Shown here: piece after piece, positions 39,342-50,659 of the stretch
How the letters are laid out: the number at the start of each line of letters is the position of its first letter
Numbering within the stretch: position 1 is the stretch's first letter
Assembly (NCBI GenBank): GCA_026874595.1
Contig: CM049306.1
Span: 39,250,019-39,314,018, forward strand
DNA length: 64,000 nucleotides
Reading direction: 5' to 3'
From: Sipunculus nudus
Taxonomy: Eukaryota; Annelida; Sipuncula; Golfingiida; Sipunculidae
Notes under the pieces: model-generated
Database searches by the model: none
The model's input: only the letters and a program-made list of their open reading frames with translations
What the model was told of the DNA's origin: nothing
Program-made: the position numbers and the translations under genes

Positions 39342-40919
39342 ATGACAATATTTGCATCCTCACAGAGCCCTAAAGTGTGATCCTTGTTGCAACATGTAAA
39401 TTAGGCACTCTGACTAATTATAATGCTCGTTGTAGACTCTTTAAGTGAGAGGACAGTATATAGCTGATATGGCACTATATTCTTCCCATTTTACATGGAA
39501 CTGAACAGCTAATCTGAAGGCTTTACAACTCATACAATATAGCAGACACAACAACATAACACTTATTAATCAAATGGTCCATCCCATCAATGAGCGTCCA
39601 ATGAAATATGGCTATTTTTTTTAAATGAAGATTTCCCTGCCAAGGTGTAGGTGATCTTGAATGATAAATTAAACATTCAAAGGAATGACTCAAAATGCAG
39701 TGATCAAGTAATATCATTACCGTAATTTTACATTTCAAAAATGGTGTATTTTAATTAAATGGTAAAATGATAAAAACTAACATTGTCGAAGGAAAACATG
39801 CATGCACAAGCTTGTATGCGAGACCTGCAAAGCTGCATCTCAACCCCTGGATGGTTCCATAAAAAATCTCAGGGTTAAGAAATATCCACTAGACTCTCTG
39901 ATCAATTATTTTATCTATTCAGAAGTCACTATTGTTCCATAATCCAACATTATCAAAATAGGGAAGACATATATTCCTTTAAAATAGCACCTATCTGAGT
40001 ATATGTACATTAAGCTGTAGTGCTCTTCTCTCCACTAAAAACTGGTCCCTCTCAGGATACTGGTACATGCTACACAAGTAACAAGCACTGATTTTTATAC
40101 TTTACAAGTTCACTGATTACTAAAAGGCTGACAAATGGATGTTGCCTGTAAGCTTAATCTGCATAACAACATTTATTCTGGATGGATCATATTACTGTAA
40201 AATAATTACTGTACCATTAAGGATGGTTAAAATAACCCTCAGTATTAAAAACTATCCAAACATATATCATGGCAGGTGGCAATATGAATCAATGAAAGCA
40301 ATTTCAGCTGTGAAATAATGAAATCTCCAGATTTTTCTTCTCAGTGTTAGATTTAATTAACTCTCAAATTTCTGTGCCAACCAGTCTGTAAACCAATGGC
40401 TTCAAATTACAACACAGGTGTTCAAGAAATTAAAATGTCTGCCATTATGGAAAACTAAACACCTTTTCTGATTGTTTTCCATTTAGTGTGTCTTTTTCTG
40501 TTCCAGTCTTTGCAGGTGGTGGTTGCCTATCACTGTGACCGAATGAAAAAACGTTTTTTTTTTTTAATTTTTCATTTCATCAGCTGCCAGGATCTGTATG
40601 CCTTTATATCAGTATGTGATGCTAACAAATATACTTACACATCCATTCTGCCTTCATTACTGCAAGAATGAATGTTAAACACTAGTGAAGCCAAGATTTA
40701 CGCTATTCTCCTTAAGCCTAAATAACGGTGGATTTTCAAAATCAGCTGAGCAGCGACCTCCTAGTCCATTTTAAAAATCCAGCTGACATCCTTCAATTTT
40801 TATAGATTGTTGCCATATTAGAATTGAGGCCTGGCCAAGCCTAAAGATTTTTCATGCACCTGGAATGTGAAGGGACCTGACAGGATGTAGTTGGAAGAAA
40901 GTCCAAATTAAGTCTCTTC
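39342..40919. other. unannotated AT-rich sequence
   Basis: No supported gene or repeat boundary. Confidence 0.45.
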
Positions 40920-41340
40920 TGATCATCTTTCGGCCCTCCTTCAATGCTTTTAACTCAACTGACACTCCAAAGTGGTCTGCCCGAACAGTTTGGACCTGTC
41001 AGCGGTATCCTGGCCAGTTCACACAATTGAACACTTCAGACAATCCCAAAGATCCAGTGCTTGCTGGGGGCCCCGGCGATCTCTTCCCCAGCTGATACCA
41101 AGCAAAACTTTTGCCGAATTTCCAGGGAGTCCTCATTGTTCTTTATCTCCGCGCTGATGAGCTTCCCATTGAGCTGTTACAACAGTGACAAGGCTTGTCC
41201 AAGTAAACAATGTAGGGCCAAAGCTCGCCCAAAAAGTCCCTTTTTTGGCCATAAAACATCTCTGTAGGGGCTCGTTGACATGATGTGACTAGAACTTACA
41301 CAACAGTTATTCACTGCAACTGCTCCAGATCTCCTTCGCC
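40920..41340. other. GC-richer island, possible exon or conserved element
   Basis: The stretch is clearly GC-richer than its surroundings and contains GCGCGG, CCCCGGCG and similar rare strings. On the minus strand, after TTGTAACAG (possible splice acceptor), a frame reads NGKLISAEIKNNEDSLEIRQ and continues to GAPSKHWIFGIV before a stop. I do not recognise the protein, and no good GT donor is evident. It could be an exon, an old gene fragment or a regulatory element. Confidence 0.3.
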
Positions 41341-41489
41341 TTAACTGCTGCTTTATAAAGTAATATTTTTTTGTTTCAACACAAGGGTTAGCACAATGGC
41401 ACAGTATTGGTTTTCACGTTTTATTGTTTTTTAGTATTTTATGTCTGAACAAAACAAAATGTGGCAGCCATGGTAAAGCCTTTAAAATA

Positions 41490-41672
41490 CAGTGAAACCT
41501 TGTTGTGTCGAAGTCGAAGGGACCCTCAGAAAATTTCGACACATCTGGGGTTCGACACAAACGGGTTTATTTGGTTATAATTTAACTGGAGTTGTCCGGA
41601 ATATCGAGTCTGTAACTTCAACATAAGCTGGGTATTCGACTTAAGCAAGTTCGCCACAACGAGGTTTCACTG
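41490..41672. mobile_element. 183-bp pogo/Tigger-like MITE
   Basis: Begins CAGTGAAACCTTGTTGTG and ends CACAACGAGGTTTCACTG, an 18-bp terminal inverted repeat with one mismatch, flanked by TA on each side (41488-41489, 41673-41674). Subterminal TCGAAGTCGAA and TTCGACACA motifs are further inverted copies. It is too short to code and belongs to the same broad group as 1079-2339. Confidence 0.9.
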
Positions 41673-41674
41673 TA

Positions 41675-43311
41675 TCTGTGAGGAAAGGATCACTCAGTGT
41701 TAAATAAGTGGCAGGGAAATACCACAAGAAGATACTCTGAGGACAGTGCAAAAGCCTGAACCTATCTCAGGGTATGAATTAGGCTAAAAAATTTACATGC
41801 TCCAGGTGCACCCTTGAAATGAAACCTACATGCACATAAAGATTTCAACAGGCACCTTGTAATACCAGTGAGAGAATTTGTTTGTTAAGGAGTTTCTATT
41901 GCTCAAAGAATAGAAATGCTAATTCATGATTGTGATGTTTATGAATAGTAAAAAAATAAGAAACTGCATCAACATTTTTTTCATTGGTTTATAATACATG
42001 CAAATAGTGCACCCTTTGTATGATTTCTACCTGCACAAAAGAATTTGTACACGCAAACAGGCATGTGTGCACCCTCTGTTTCACACCCTGTATCTACAGA
42101 AAGAGGTTTGCTCAATTGGACCTGTAGCAACAGGTAACTGAACTAAAATAAAACAGCAGCACAGGTGACAAAGTAGAATAAACTTTCCAGCCTCGAAGCA
42201 GAGCATATTAAAAGCTTGTGCTTCAGGATTACAACAAGTTACAACATCAAGGCCAATAAAATGACAGTCAGCAAGAAAGAACCTGACACTGAGTACTGGT
42301 GAGATATACATGATCAATCAGACTTCCGACTATCCCGATCCTAGAGGACAGGTCCGGTGTACCTACTGGCAGATCCCCACACTCCAAGGGACTCTTGACT
42401 GTCACAGTCCGTTCTGGCTCCTTTGATGCAGCCGCTCTGGCTTTTATGAAGAAAAGTGTAAAATTTTGTGTAAAAAAGTATCAAACTGTCATACAAAAAG
42501 TATGAAAAATAAAAAATCTTATACCTATTGAGCATCTTTTGGTAAACTATTAATGTACTGTATGTAATCCTCATGACCTTCATGTATAATAATATTAATA
42601 TTGGTAGTTATGTGAAGAGCTATTGCCCAAGAGTCCTTGAAGAGTTGTTAGGTCAAGGGAAAATGTTTGCCTTATATAATGCCTCTTTTATATGGATGCA
42701 CATCTCTTGGTCTCATAAGAGTTTTAATATATATACATTAAGAGCCCGAATACATCAATTTTAAGATGAAGAATGAAGAAAGAATAAGTTTTAAAAAGTA
42801 TTAACATCTAAAGTAAGAAAGTCTATAAAAAAGTACAGTAATTTATTCATTTTAAAAGTATGAAGTCTGTGGCAGCTAACCAGTGAGACATTCATTCACA
42901 CTGGCAAACTGCAAAACCAAAATAGCTCATTTCCTCACTGGTAAAGGTCTGTATCCTGCTGACATGACTTTCCCAGCCACAAGCCAGTCAAGTATAATAT
43001 CATGACTGACAGGCAGTTTCATTGACTCACACACTAATTCATAATATCATAGCCTTCAAGGCCATGATTCCAACATCAAAGTTTTAATCTATATCATGCA
43101 ATTTTCATGAGAAAGTCTTATTCATTCCATGAGCAGCTTGGAAACCTTGGGTTTGTGCTTATGAAACAACAGGATATGAATTATTTATATTGATCAATCA
43201 AAGGATGGGTTATAAAAACCTGCTTGCTTTATTTTTGTAGCACTTTACTTGTGCAGGTTTGCCCTGCTGATTTGTGAATGCTGCCAGGGGTATGAGTTCT
43301 CCTCATATATA
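41675..43311. other. unannotated sequence with one candidate exon
   Basis: Apart from the weak exon candidate at 42310-42440, I see no gene or bounded repeat. Confidence 0.4.
42310..42440 (-). other. candidate internal exon, low confidence
   Basis: On the minus strand, a pyrimidine-containing acceptor (CACTTTTCTTCATAAAAG) is followed by 131 bp open in one frame, reading ARAAASKEPERTVTVKSPLE and on through DLPVGTPDLSSRIGIVGSL, up to GATCAT|GTATAT, a weak donor. Composition is higher in GC than its surroundings. There is no domain match from memory. The frame also runs upstream through the acceptor without meaning, so this is only a candidate for testing with RNA reads. Confidence 0.25.
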
Positions 43312-44764
43312 AACTAGAATACGAGTAGTCGACAAGCGACTACGACTGTATCCCCCAAAATCAGAGTTGGACGGGTGAAGTGAGGCATTGATTGAGTAAC
43401 AAGGGGAAATAGAGTGAGGTATGTTGCATATTAGCATTGATGTCTGCAGCCAAAATGTGTATGTAGGTTGCACAACCTACCACAAAATCCAGAAAGCCAT
43501 CAAAGTTGTATACAAATGCAAAAAGTCACACCACTGCCCAGATATGAGTGATTTTATCCCACAGCAGACAAACAGGCGAACGCTGTGCAAAAATGGTTGC
43601 AGGTGGCGCCACCAGTTTTGCATATGATAAAGAGCTATGTGAGATCTATACACATGCAAAATTTTGGCCCAATCCGCCAAATGGTTCCCAAGATATGAGC
43701 TTGGATGTCTGCAGCGTAAATGTGAATGTAGGTGGTGCCACCTGTCATAAAATCAAGAAAGCTATCCAAGATGTATAAACCTGCAAAATTTTAGGCAGAT
43801 AAGTCAAACCACTGCCGAGATATGAGTGATTTTATCCCACGGCAGACAAACAGATGGACACTGTGCAAAAATGGTTGCAGGTGGCCCAAACAGTTTTGCT
43901 TATGATAAAGAGCTATGTGAGATCTATACACATGCAAAATTTTGGCCCAATCAGTCACTCAGTTCCCAAGATATAAGCCTGGATATCTTCAGCTTAAACA
44001 TAAATGTAGGCGGCGCCACCCGCCACAAAATCCAGAAAGCTATCCAAGATGTATAAACGTGCAAATTTTAGGCAGATAAGTCAAACCAGTGCAGAGATAT
44101 GAGTGATTTTATCCCAAGGCAGACAAACAGACGGACGCTGTGCAAAAATGGTTGCTGGTGGTGCCACCAGTTTTGCCTATGATAAAGAGCTATGTGAGAT
44201 CTATACACATGCAAAATTTTGGCCCTATCCGTCAAACGGTTCATCAGATATGAGCTTAGATGTCTGCAGTGTAAACGTGAATGTAGGTGGCGCAACCTGT
44301 CATAAAATCCAGAAAGCTGTCCAGCATGTATACACATGCAAAATTTCAGGTGGATAAGTCCAACCAATGCAGAGATATGAGTGATTTTATCCCAATGCAG
44401 ATGAACAGATGGAAGCTGTGCAAAAATGGTTGCAGGTGGCGTTACACCATTTTTTATGTATGTTATAAAGCTATCCAAGGGCTACATTTGTGCAAATTTT
44501 TTTTCCGGATCTGTCAAACGGTTCCTGAGATATGTGGGTTAATGTGTCAAAACAGACACACAGATGGACACACTGGAGACAGGAAAGGTCAAAAGTCAAA
44601 ACAAAATCGGGGCGCAGCAGTTCACATGTGACCCGAACAAAATACCAGGTTTCGTAAAATTCGCCCAGCGGTTACGGAGGAGTTCTCCGGACATCTACGC
44701 AGCAGTGGCAGCGGTGGGCTGAAAACATAGTATCCGCAAAACTCTGTTTTGGTAGATACAATTA
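43312..44764 (+). mobile_element. family B element, copy 1 (four ~277-bp units)
   Basis: Starts AACTAGAATACGA then the perfect hairpin GTAGTCG-ACAAG-CGACTAC; ends with CAAAACTCTGTTTTGG (stem CAAAAC/GTTTTG) and CAATTA. The core is a tandem array: ATATGAGTGATTTTATCCC recurs at 43542, 43820, 44097 and 44374. Each unit contains two palindromic GGTGG-type sites about 130-150 bp apart (exact at 43602-43613; variants elsewhere). The copy at 48333-49675 shares both ends and the array. Frames of 68-114 codons (e.g. 43548-43778, 43826-44056) recur because the unit recurs; they are not in-phase across units and show no domain. Confidence 0.75.
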
Positions 44765-46989
44765 GTACACTGTACTACTGAAACACCAGGTCGACCGTCG
44801 GTAAAGATACACTGTCTAACGATACAATTCATGACATGATGCATATATAATACACTGTAATTAAGATATGGAGGCAACTTCCTTGTTTATACCCTTGTAT
44901 ATAAAAAAGTAAATAATTTAATAAAAGCCAGGTAATTAGAATCCATTTCTAATTATTTCCCAACCATTAACCAATAAGATACTCAGGTCATGCAACTTGC
45001 TTCTTACAAAAGAATTTTCTCTTCAGATGCCATTCATGGCCCTAAGAGACTACTTTTGAATACTGGTAATGGACATCACTTTTCATCAGATGATCTAATA
45101 TCTTCAATATATCGATACAGGGACATCTCGCAATACTGATTCAACATCTGACTTTGTAATACTATGTATCAATGCACTGGTTAATTGTTACAGTCCTAGC
45201 AAATAAAAACCTCAGTAATATTTTCTAAAAACTTTCAACATTGAATTAGTAATCAAAGACCAGTACTTTTGTCAGGATTCTACTTGACCTTTGCTGTACA
45301 GGAAGCTATACACAAAAAAAGTGTCTCATTTCATAAAATTCATCACAAGTCAGCTCTAGAACAAAGACAGCCCCTATTTTTAGTAATCCATGGCCCTGGC
45401 TTTCAGTCTGAATAAAGAGATCACCCTAAATGTCACAATGTTAAAAAATTCTTTACATTATATGCATGCTATGGGGATACATATTACCTCCACAAATTAA
45501 CGAATTGTTCGATGGGTGTTACACATAATATCACCAAATCCCTGACTCTTTTAACTTTTTTTTGTACAGCTGCAGACAATCAACCGAAACAACAAACCAA
45601 GGGTAATACCTTGACATCTAAAGTTATAAAAGTTTGATTTTGTGGAAAATATTTATGTCAGAAATTCATGTGTCACTATATATATATAGGTACACTGGGT
45701 TGCTAGGATATATCAAGGTGTTAATATGGCAAACTAACAGAGTTGCTAGGATCCATCAAAGAGCAACTATGGCAACCTAATGATATTTCTATCCACAAAT
45801 TTAGACCAGAAAATGCACTCTAAATTTAAAGTAACAAATTATTTGTAGAGCATGCATGAGAAGAGAGAGATATATGCCTGTACAGAAAATAAATCATAAA
45901 TTACAATTAAAAAATCCCACTATGGTATAAAACTACATGGTAATAAATGGGCATTTAATCTTTTCTTGATGGCTGAAAACCCTTTGGTGACCTTTCCATG
46001 ACAAATTTTTGTTACGAAACAAATTAATTTTCTCAATAACATTTTTTCTTTAGATTTAGATTTCCAAGACCACATGCACTGAAAAAGTCAAAGTCATCAA
46101 CTTTACAAGTGATTAATCTTTTGAAAGTTCCTGATCAAATAAACAGTGCATATTTATTAATATGTATTTCATTTCATTGTGCAGCATTTTTTTTAATTTT
46201 TAAATTACTTACAGACCCGATGCTAACCACCAGCACAAGCTTGCACAAATACAGCTAATCAATTAAGGGAAGTAATGCACATATAGGGCATTAAGCTTAC
46301 CAAAAGCTGCAGTATGCAGCTGGATTATAACACTGCATTAAGGTGATGCATGTTAAAAGGCAATTAAGTTCCATTAGCAGTGAGGCATACAAAAATTAAA
46401 AGCAGACAAACACAATTAATGCACAATGCTCGGGTTGTTTCCGTATACCAATACATTTATTGTTTCTCAGACTGCTGGCACCAATAATATAGATGAAATT
46501 TGGGACATGATTCATCTTGTAGTGTTATATAATCACCATAACAATTGGTGTTATAATTAAAATCTAGGCTTATAGCCCAAAAGGTCACATTTGCATTCAG
46601 GTTCACATCAGTAAACAGGAAATTAAAGCCAGCTTTTCACCTGCCTTATCTGAATAATTCCTGTGATTTCTGACTTACTCAGCATACATATTAATAATCT
46701 GTAGGTAATTCCTGTCAAAAACATTTCTTATAACGGCTATGTCATGGATGTATATATATATATATATAAGCTATTAGTAAACACTGTACAATACTAATGT
46801 AGATAAACAGAAAAACCAGGAGACTACAGGTGGTTGTAGTTACATATTTGCAGAATTTATAATATAAAGTCACTTGTTGCAAAAAGCCCTTTGAAAAACT
46901 TCTATTCATCTGTCTTGCTGGCATATGTCCTTGTTGAATATATGTATGTGTGGCTTTTGGTCAGCCCCCACATAATAAACACATGCATG
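44765..46989. other. unannotated AT-rich sequence
   Basis: No supported gene or repeat ends; (TA)n at about 46750-46768. Confidence 0.45.
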
Positions 46990-47152
46990 CAGTGGCAGAT
47001 CCAGAGGGGGGGGGGGGATGCAGACCCCTCCTATTGAGCTGCAACAACCCTTTTGGACCCCATCTTTTCTGGATCTGGGAACCTTTTATTATTTTTTCTT
47101 ATGAGACTTCCTTGGTTGGACCCTCCCATTTCCAAAATCCTGGATCTGCCCT
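46990..47152. mobile_element. G-rich TIR repeat (family F), copy 2
   Basis: Left CAGTGGCAGATCCAG then a run of 13 Gs; right end TCCAAAATCCTGGATCTGCC. Same ends and same G-run placement as 29405-29614. Confidence 0.65.
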
Positions 47153-48014
47153 TTAAACACACAAATATAAACAAATATAATAGCCTTAGTGTTGTGGGAT
47201 AGGCATTTTCTAGCCTATTTTTTTAAAAGGTTCAAGGGGTTATCTTTATTTATTTGATGTCAGATATCAGATATTCAGAATAGGGCCTTTTCATGCACTG
47301 GTTATATTGTACCTTAATTTACACAAGGAAAATTTGGACCATGTTAATACACCATCCTTTTTCGCCTAAGCAGGGAATGATGGCTTTAAACAATTCACTG
47401 AAAGGAATTCCTTGCTTCATATTTCACTATAACATTGACCTTTCTTCAACAAATTTAACATGTCCTGATTTCATGTTTCTGTTATTGATCACTTACCATG
47501 ACACCAGTGGATGATGTCATAGTGTTAAAGAAGCATTCTCTATTGCATAAATCAGCAGTACCGATCACGTGTTTTTTCATCTTATTTTGTCCATATCCTC
47601 TAGTAAACCTGGTATCTGAAATATCAGTCATTCAGTTCAACCTGAATGCTATTTTCATGACCTGGTGTGGCAACAGGATAAGTGGCTTGGGTATAATACA
47701 ATGTCATTTTCAATGGCTTTACTTTGTTTTTTAGGTTGGTTGTATGGGCCATGACACAGCTGATCCCAAGGAGCTGCCGTGTGTGTAAACAATAGGTTCC
47801 TTGCGCCCAACACACAGACATACAACACCCGTGCATTATTTGGCCCATTCAGCACCTGGGGCCCAAAGAGGTTTGGCGAAGGGATTGTTTCTTAGATCTC
47901 AAGCCTTTCATGACAGCTTCGTATATTTGTAAACCTTTACCCAACTAGATTCATCTTCTTTAACAGATACATATCTGTATTACTGTAATGGTGCTCCATT
48001 AGAAGCTGCTACAT
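47153..48014. other. unannotated sequence with a short GC-richer patch
   Basis: About 47755-47875 is GC-richer. On the minus strand it reads ARVLYVCVLGARNLLF, faintly like the start of a C2 domain, but with no continuing C2 motifs and no convincing splice sites. Probably chance. Confidence 0.25.
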
Positions 48015-48060
48015 AACAAGTGACCCATGGGTCATGACGCTCAGCTGCCATGCATGACCT
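48015..48060 (+). repeat. family A left end
   Basis: AACAAGTGACCCATGGGTC then GCTCAGCTG, with the exact palindrome GACCCATGGGTC at 48022-48033. It may belong with the right end at 51809, which would make a 3.8-kb element interrupted by family B, but about 1 kb between them is not recognisably family A. Confidence 0.65.
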
Positions 48061-48332
48061 GTGACATCATGGACTGAGATTCACAACTTCCAGTCAAATT
48101 TTGAAGAACCAATTTGCCAATTTGTTGAAAATTTTCTATGACAACAGAAATATATATCACTTATGTCTGGTTAAAACACAGTGAATTGATGGTCTGAGGA
48201 AAATGCATGATTGTTGAGCTATCAGGAACTATTCCAACAGCTTGCTTGAAACCTGTCAGTCTCATAAGGAACTTCACAAAGGGCAAATATAAGATCAAAA
48301 TATATAGCAAAAATCAAGGAAATTCATGCCAG

Positions 48333-49675
48333 AACTAGAATATGGGTAGTCGACAAGCGACTACGTGTATCCGCCTAAATCAGAGTGGTACTGGTGAAGT
48401 GAGGCATGGATTGAGTGGCAAGGGGAAATAGAGTGAAGTGTTGCATATTAGCATGGATGTCTGCAGCCCCATTGTGTATGTAGGTTGCGCCACCTACCAC
48501 AAAATCCATAAAGCTGTCCAAGTTGTATACATATGTAAAATTTAAGGCAGATAAGTCAAACCACTACATGTATATGAGTGATTTTTGCCCTTGGCAGACA
48601 AACAGATGGACGCTGTGCAAAAATGGCTGCAGGTGGTGCCACCAGTTTTGCGTATGATAAAGAGCTATGTGAGAACTATACACATGCAAAACTTTGGCCC
48701 AATCGGTCAAACGGTTCCCAAGATATGAGCTTGGATATCTGCTGCATAAATGTAGAATGTAGGTGGCGCCACCTGTCATAAAATTAAGAGAGCGGTCGGG
48801 GATGTATAAACCTGCAAAATTTAAGGCAGATATGTCAAACCACTGCAGAGATATGAGTGATTTTATCCCATGGCAGACAAATAGACGGGAGCTGTGCAAA
48901 AATGGCTGCAGGTGGCGCCACCAGTTTTGCGTATGATACAGAGCTATGTGAGATCTATACACATGCAAAATTTTGGCTCAATCGGTCAAACGGTTCCCGA
49001 GATATGAGCTTGGATGTCTGCAGCGTAAACGTTAATGTAGGTGGCGCCACCTGTCATAAAATCAGAAAAGCTGTCTAGGATGTATACGCATGCCGAATTT
49101 TAGGTGAATTAGTCAAACCACTGCAGAGATACGAGTGATTTTAACCCCAGGCAGATGAACAAATGGACACTGTGCAAACATGGTTGCAGGTGGCGCCACC
49201 TTTTGTTGTATATGTTATAAAGCTATCCCAGGGCTATAATTGTATACGCATGCTGAATTTCAGGTGAATTAGTCAAACCACTGCGGAGATATGAGTGATT
49301 TTAACCCAAGGCATACAAACAGATGGACACTGTGCAAACATGGTTGCAGGTGGCGCCACCATTTTTTGTATGTTAAACAGCTCTCCAAGGGCTTCATTTG
49401 TGCAAAAAAATTTCCTGATCGGTCAAACGGTTCCCGAGATATGTTGGTTTATGTGTGGAAACAGACACACAAACTGACGCAGAGTGCAGAAGAAAGGTCA
49501 GAGGTCAAAACAAAATTGGGGTGCAGCAGTTCACATGTGAACTGAACATAATCCGGGGTTTCGTAAAAATTCTGCCCAGCGGTTATGGATGAGTTCTCCG
49601 GACACCTACGCGGCGGCAGCAGCGTGCAGCTGAAAACCTAGTATCCACAAAACTCTGTTTTGGCAGATGCAATTA
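48333..49675 (+). mobile_element. family B element, copy 2
   Basis: Starts AACTAGAATATGG and the same perfect hairpin GTAGTCG-ACAAG-CGACTAC; ends CAAAACTCTGTTTTGGC and CAATTA as in copy 1. It has GGTGGCGCCACC five times (48762, 48911, 49040, 49189, 49349), the densest cluster in the window, at intervals of 149, 129, 149 and 160 bp. The last third repeats a ~160-bp unit instead of the full ~277-bp unit. Confidence 0.78.
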
Positions 49676-50659
49676 TTGAGAAACATGTGCTTCTGTATGA
49701 ATTTTTATTCAATACAAGCCAACTGTATTGCACTTTTATAAATAGTAATATTTATTCAGAAATATTTGACCCAATCCTTTACAAGATTACATAAATATAC
49801 ATCCAACTGCATTCACTTTAACTGTTCTTGAGATAATATGATCAAAAGGAATTAAAAGATGGTTGCCTGGTGACCATATTGGACTTTTGACATGTCTGAA
49901 ATCAGACAACAAACATTCTCTAAATCGGATCAAACATTAAAGAAAAATTACTGAAACTGCACTGAAGAAATAATTTCTATGGTGGCTAACTGGCAGACAT
50001 AATGGATTTCTGACAAGTATGACATTTGATATCCCACATTCTCCAATAAGAGACCAAATTTGGGGCAAATTATCCAGTAATGAATACCCAAAATAATTCA
50101 AAAGGCATGTCCAGGCGCTCATATCAGATTTATAGATATGCAATTGTAAAAAGTGTAAGTCCAATATTTTTTATTATCACTCTGCTTTTCAATGGGGTCA
50201 GCAGGGTAGGTAAACTGCCAAATCTGAAAGAAAAGAAATGCAGAAAGCATGACTAAGGGTCTTGAAATAAAACAAAAAGCCATCCTAAATCAAGGTACAC
50301 ATCCACATATTATGAGAACAAACACTTGCTTTTATATGTGGTGATATATATTAAAATATTCAGATATCTAGGAAACTATGTTTATTGCTAGGATTCCATA
50401 AAATAAACTGCAAAATGTTCCCATCATCTTATAAATCAGTAGCTAAACCTTAATACTATTCTCTCATAGTCTTAATGCCTGGCTGAAGCATTCAGACAAC
50501 AGTGTTTTTGTTATGAAGTAACGAGGTACTTATCACTGATCCTTATCACTTAATAGGCTGAAACAAAAGGGAGTCATATGTCACCAGTGTCACTCACAAT
50601 TACAGCCACACAGGGAGATTACCAGCTGGGGTGGGATGGTTATATATACAAGAAAAATA
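49676..50659. other. unannotated AT-rich sequence
   Basis: No supported gene or repeat boundary. Confidence 0.4.

Noticed and set aside
43421-44631. Series of 68-136-codon ORFs in the 43-44.6 kb array
   Set aside because: They repeat because the 277-bp unit repeats; both strands are open and no protein family features are visible.
47655-47855. C2-domain exon on the minus strand
   Set aside because: Only a few residues (VLYVCVLGARNL) resemble a C2 start; no further C2 motifs and no convincing splice sites.
43312-49675. Possible CRISPR-like array of regularly spaced palindromes
   Set aside because: Spacers are themselves repeats, the units are >100 bp, the genome is animal, and there are no cas genes.
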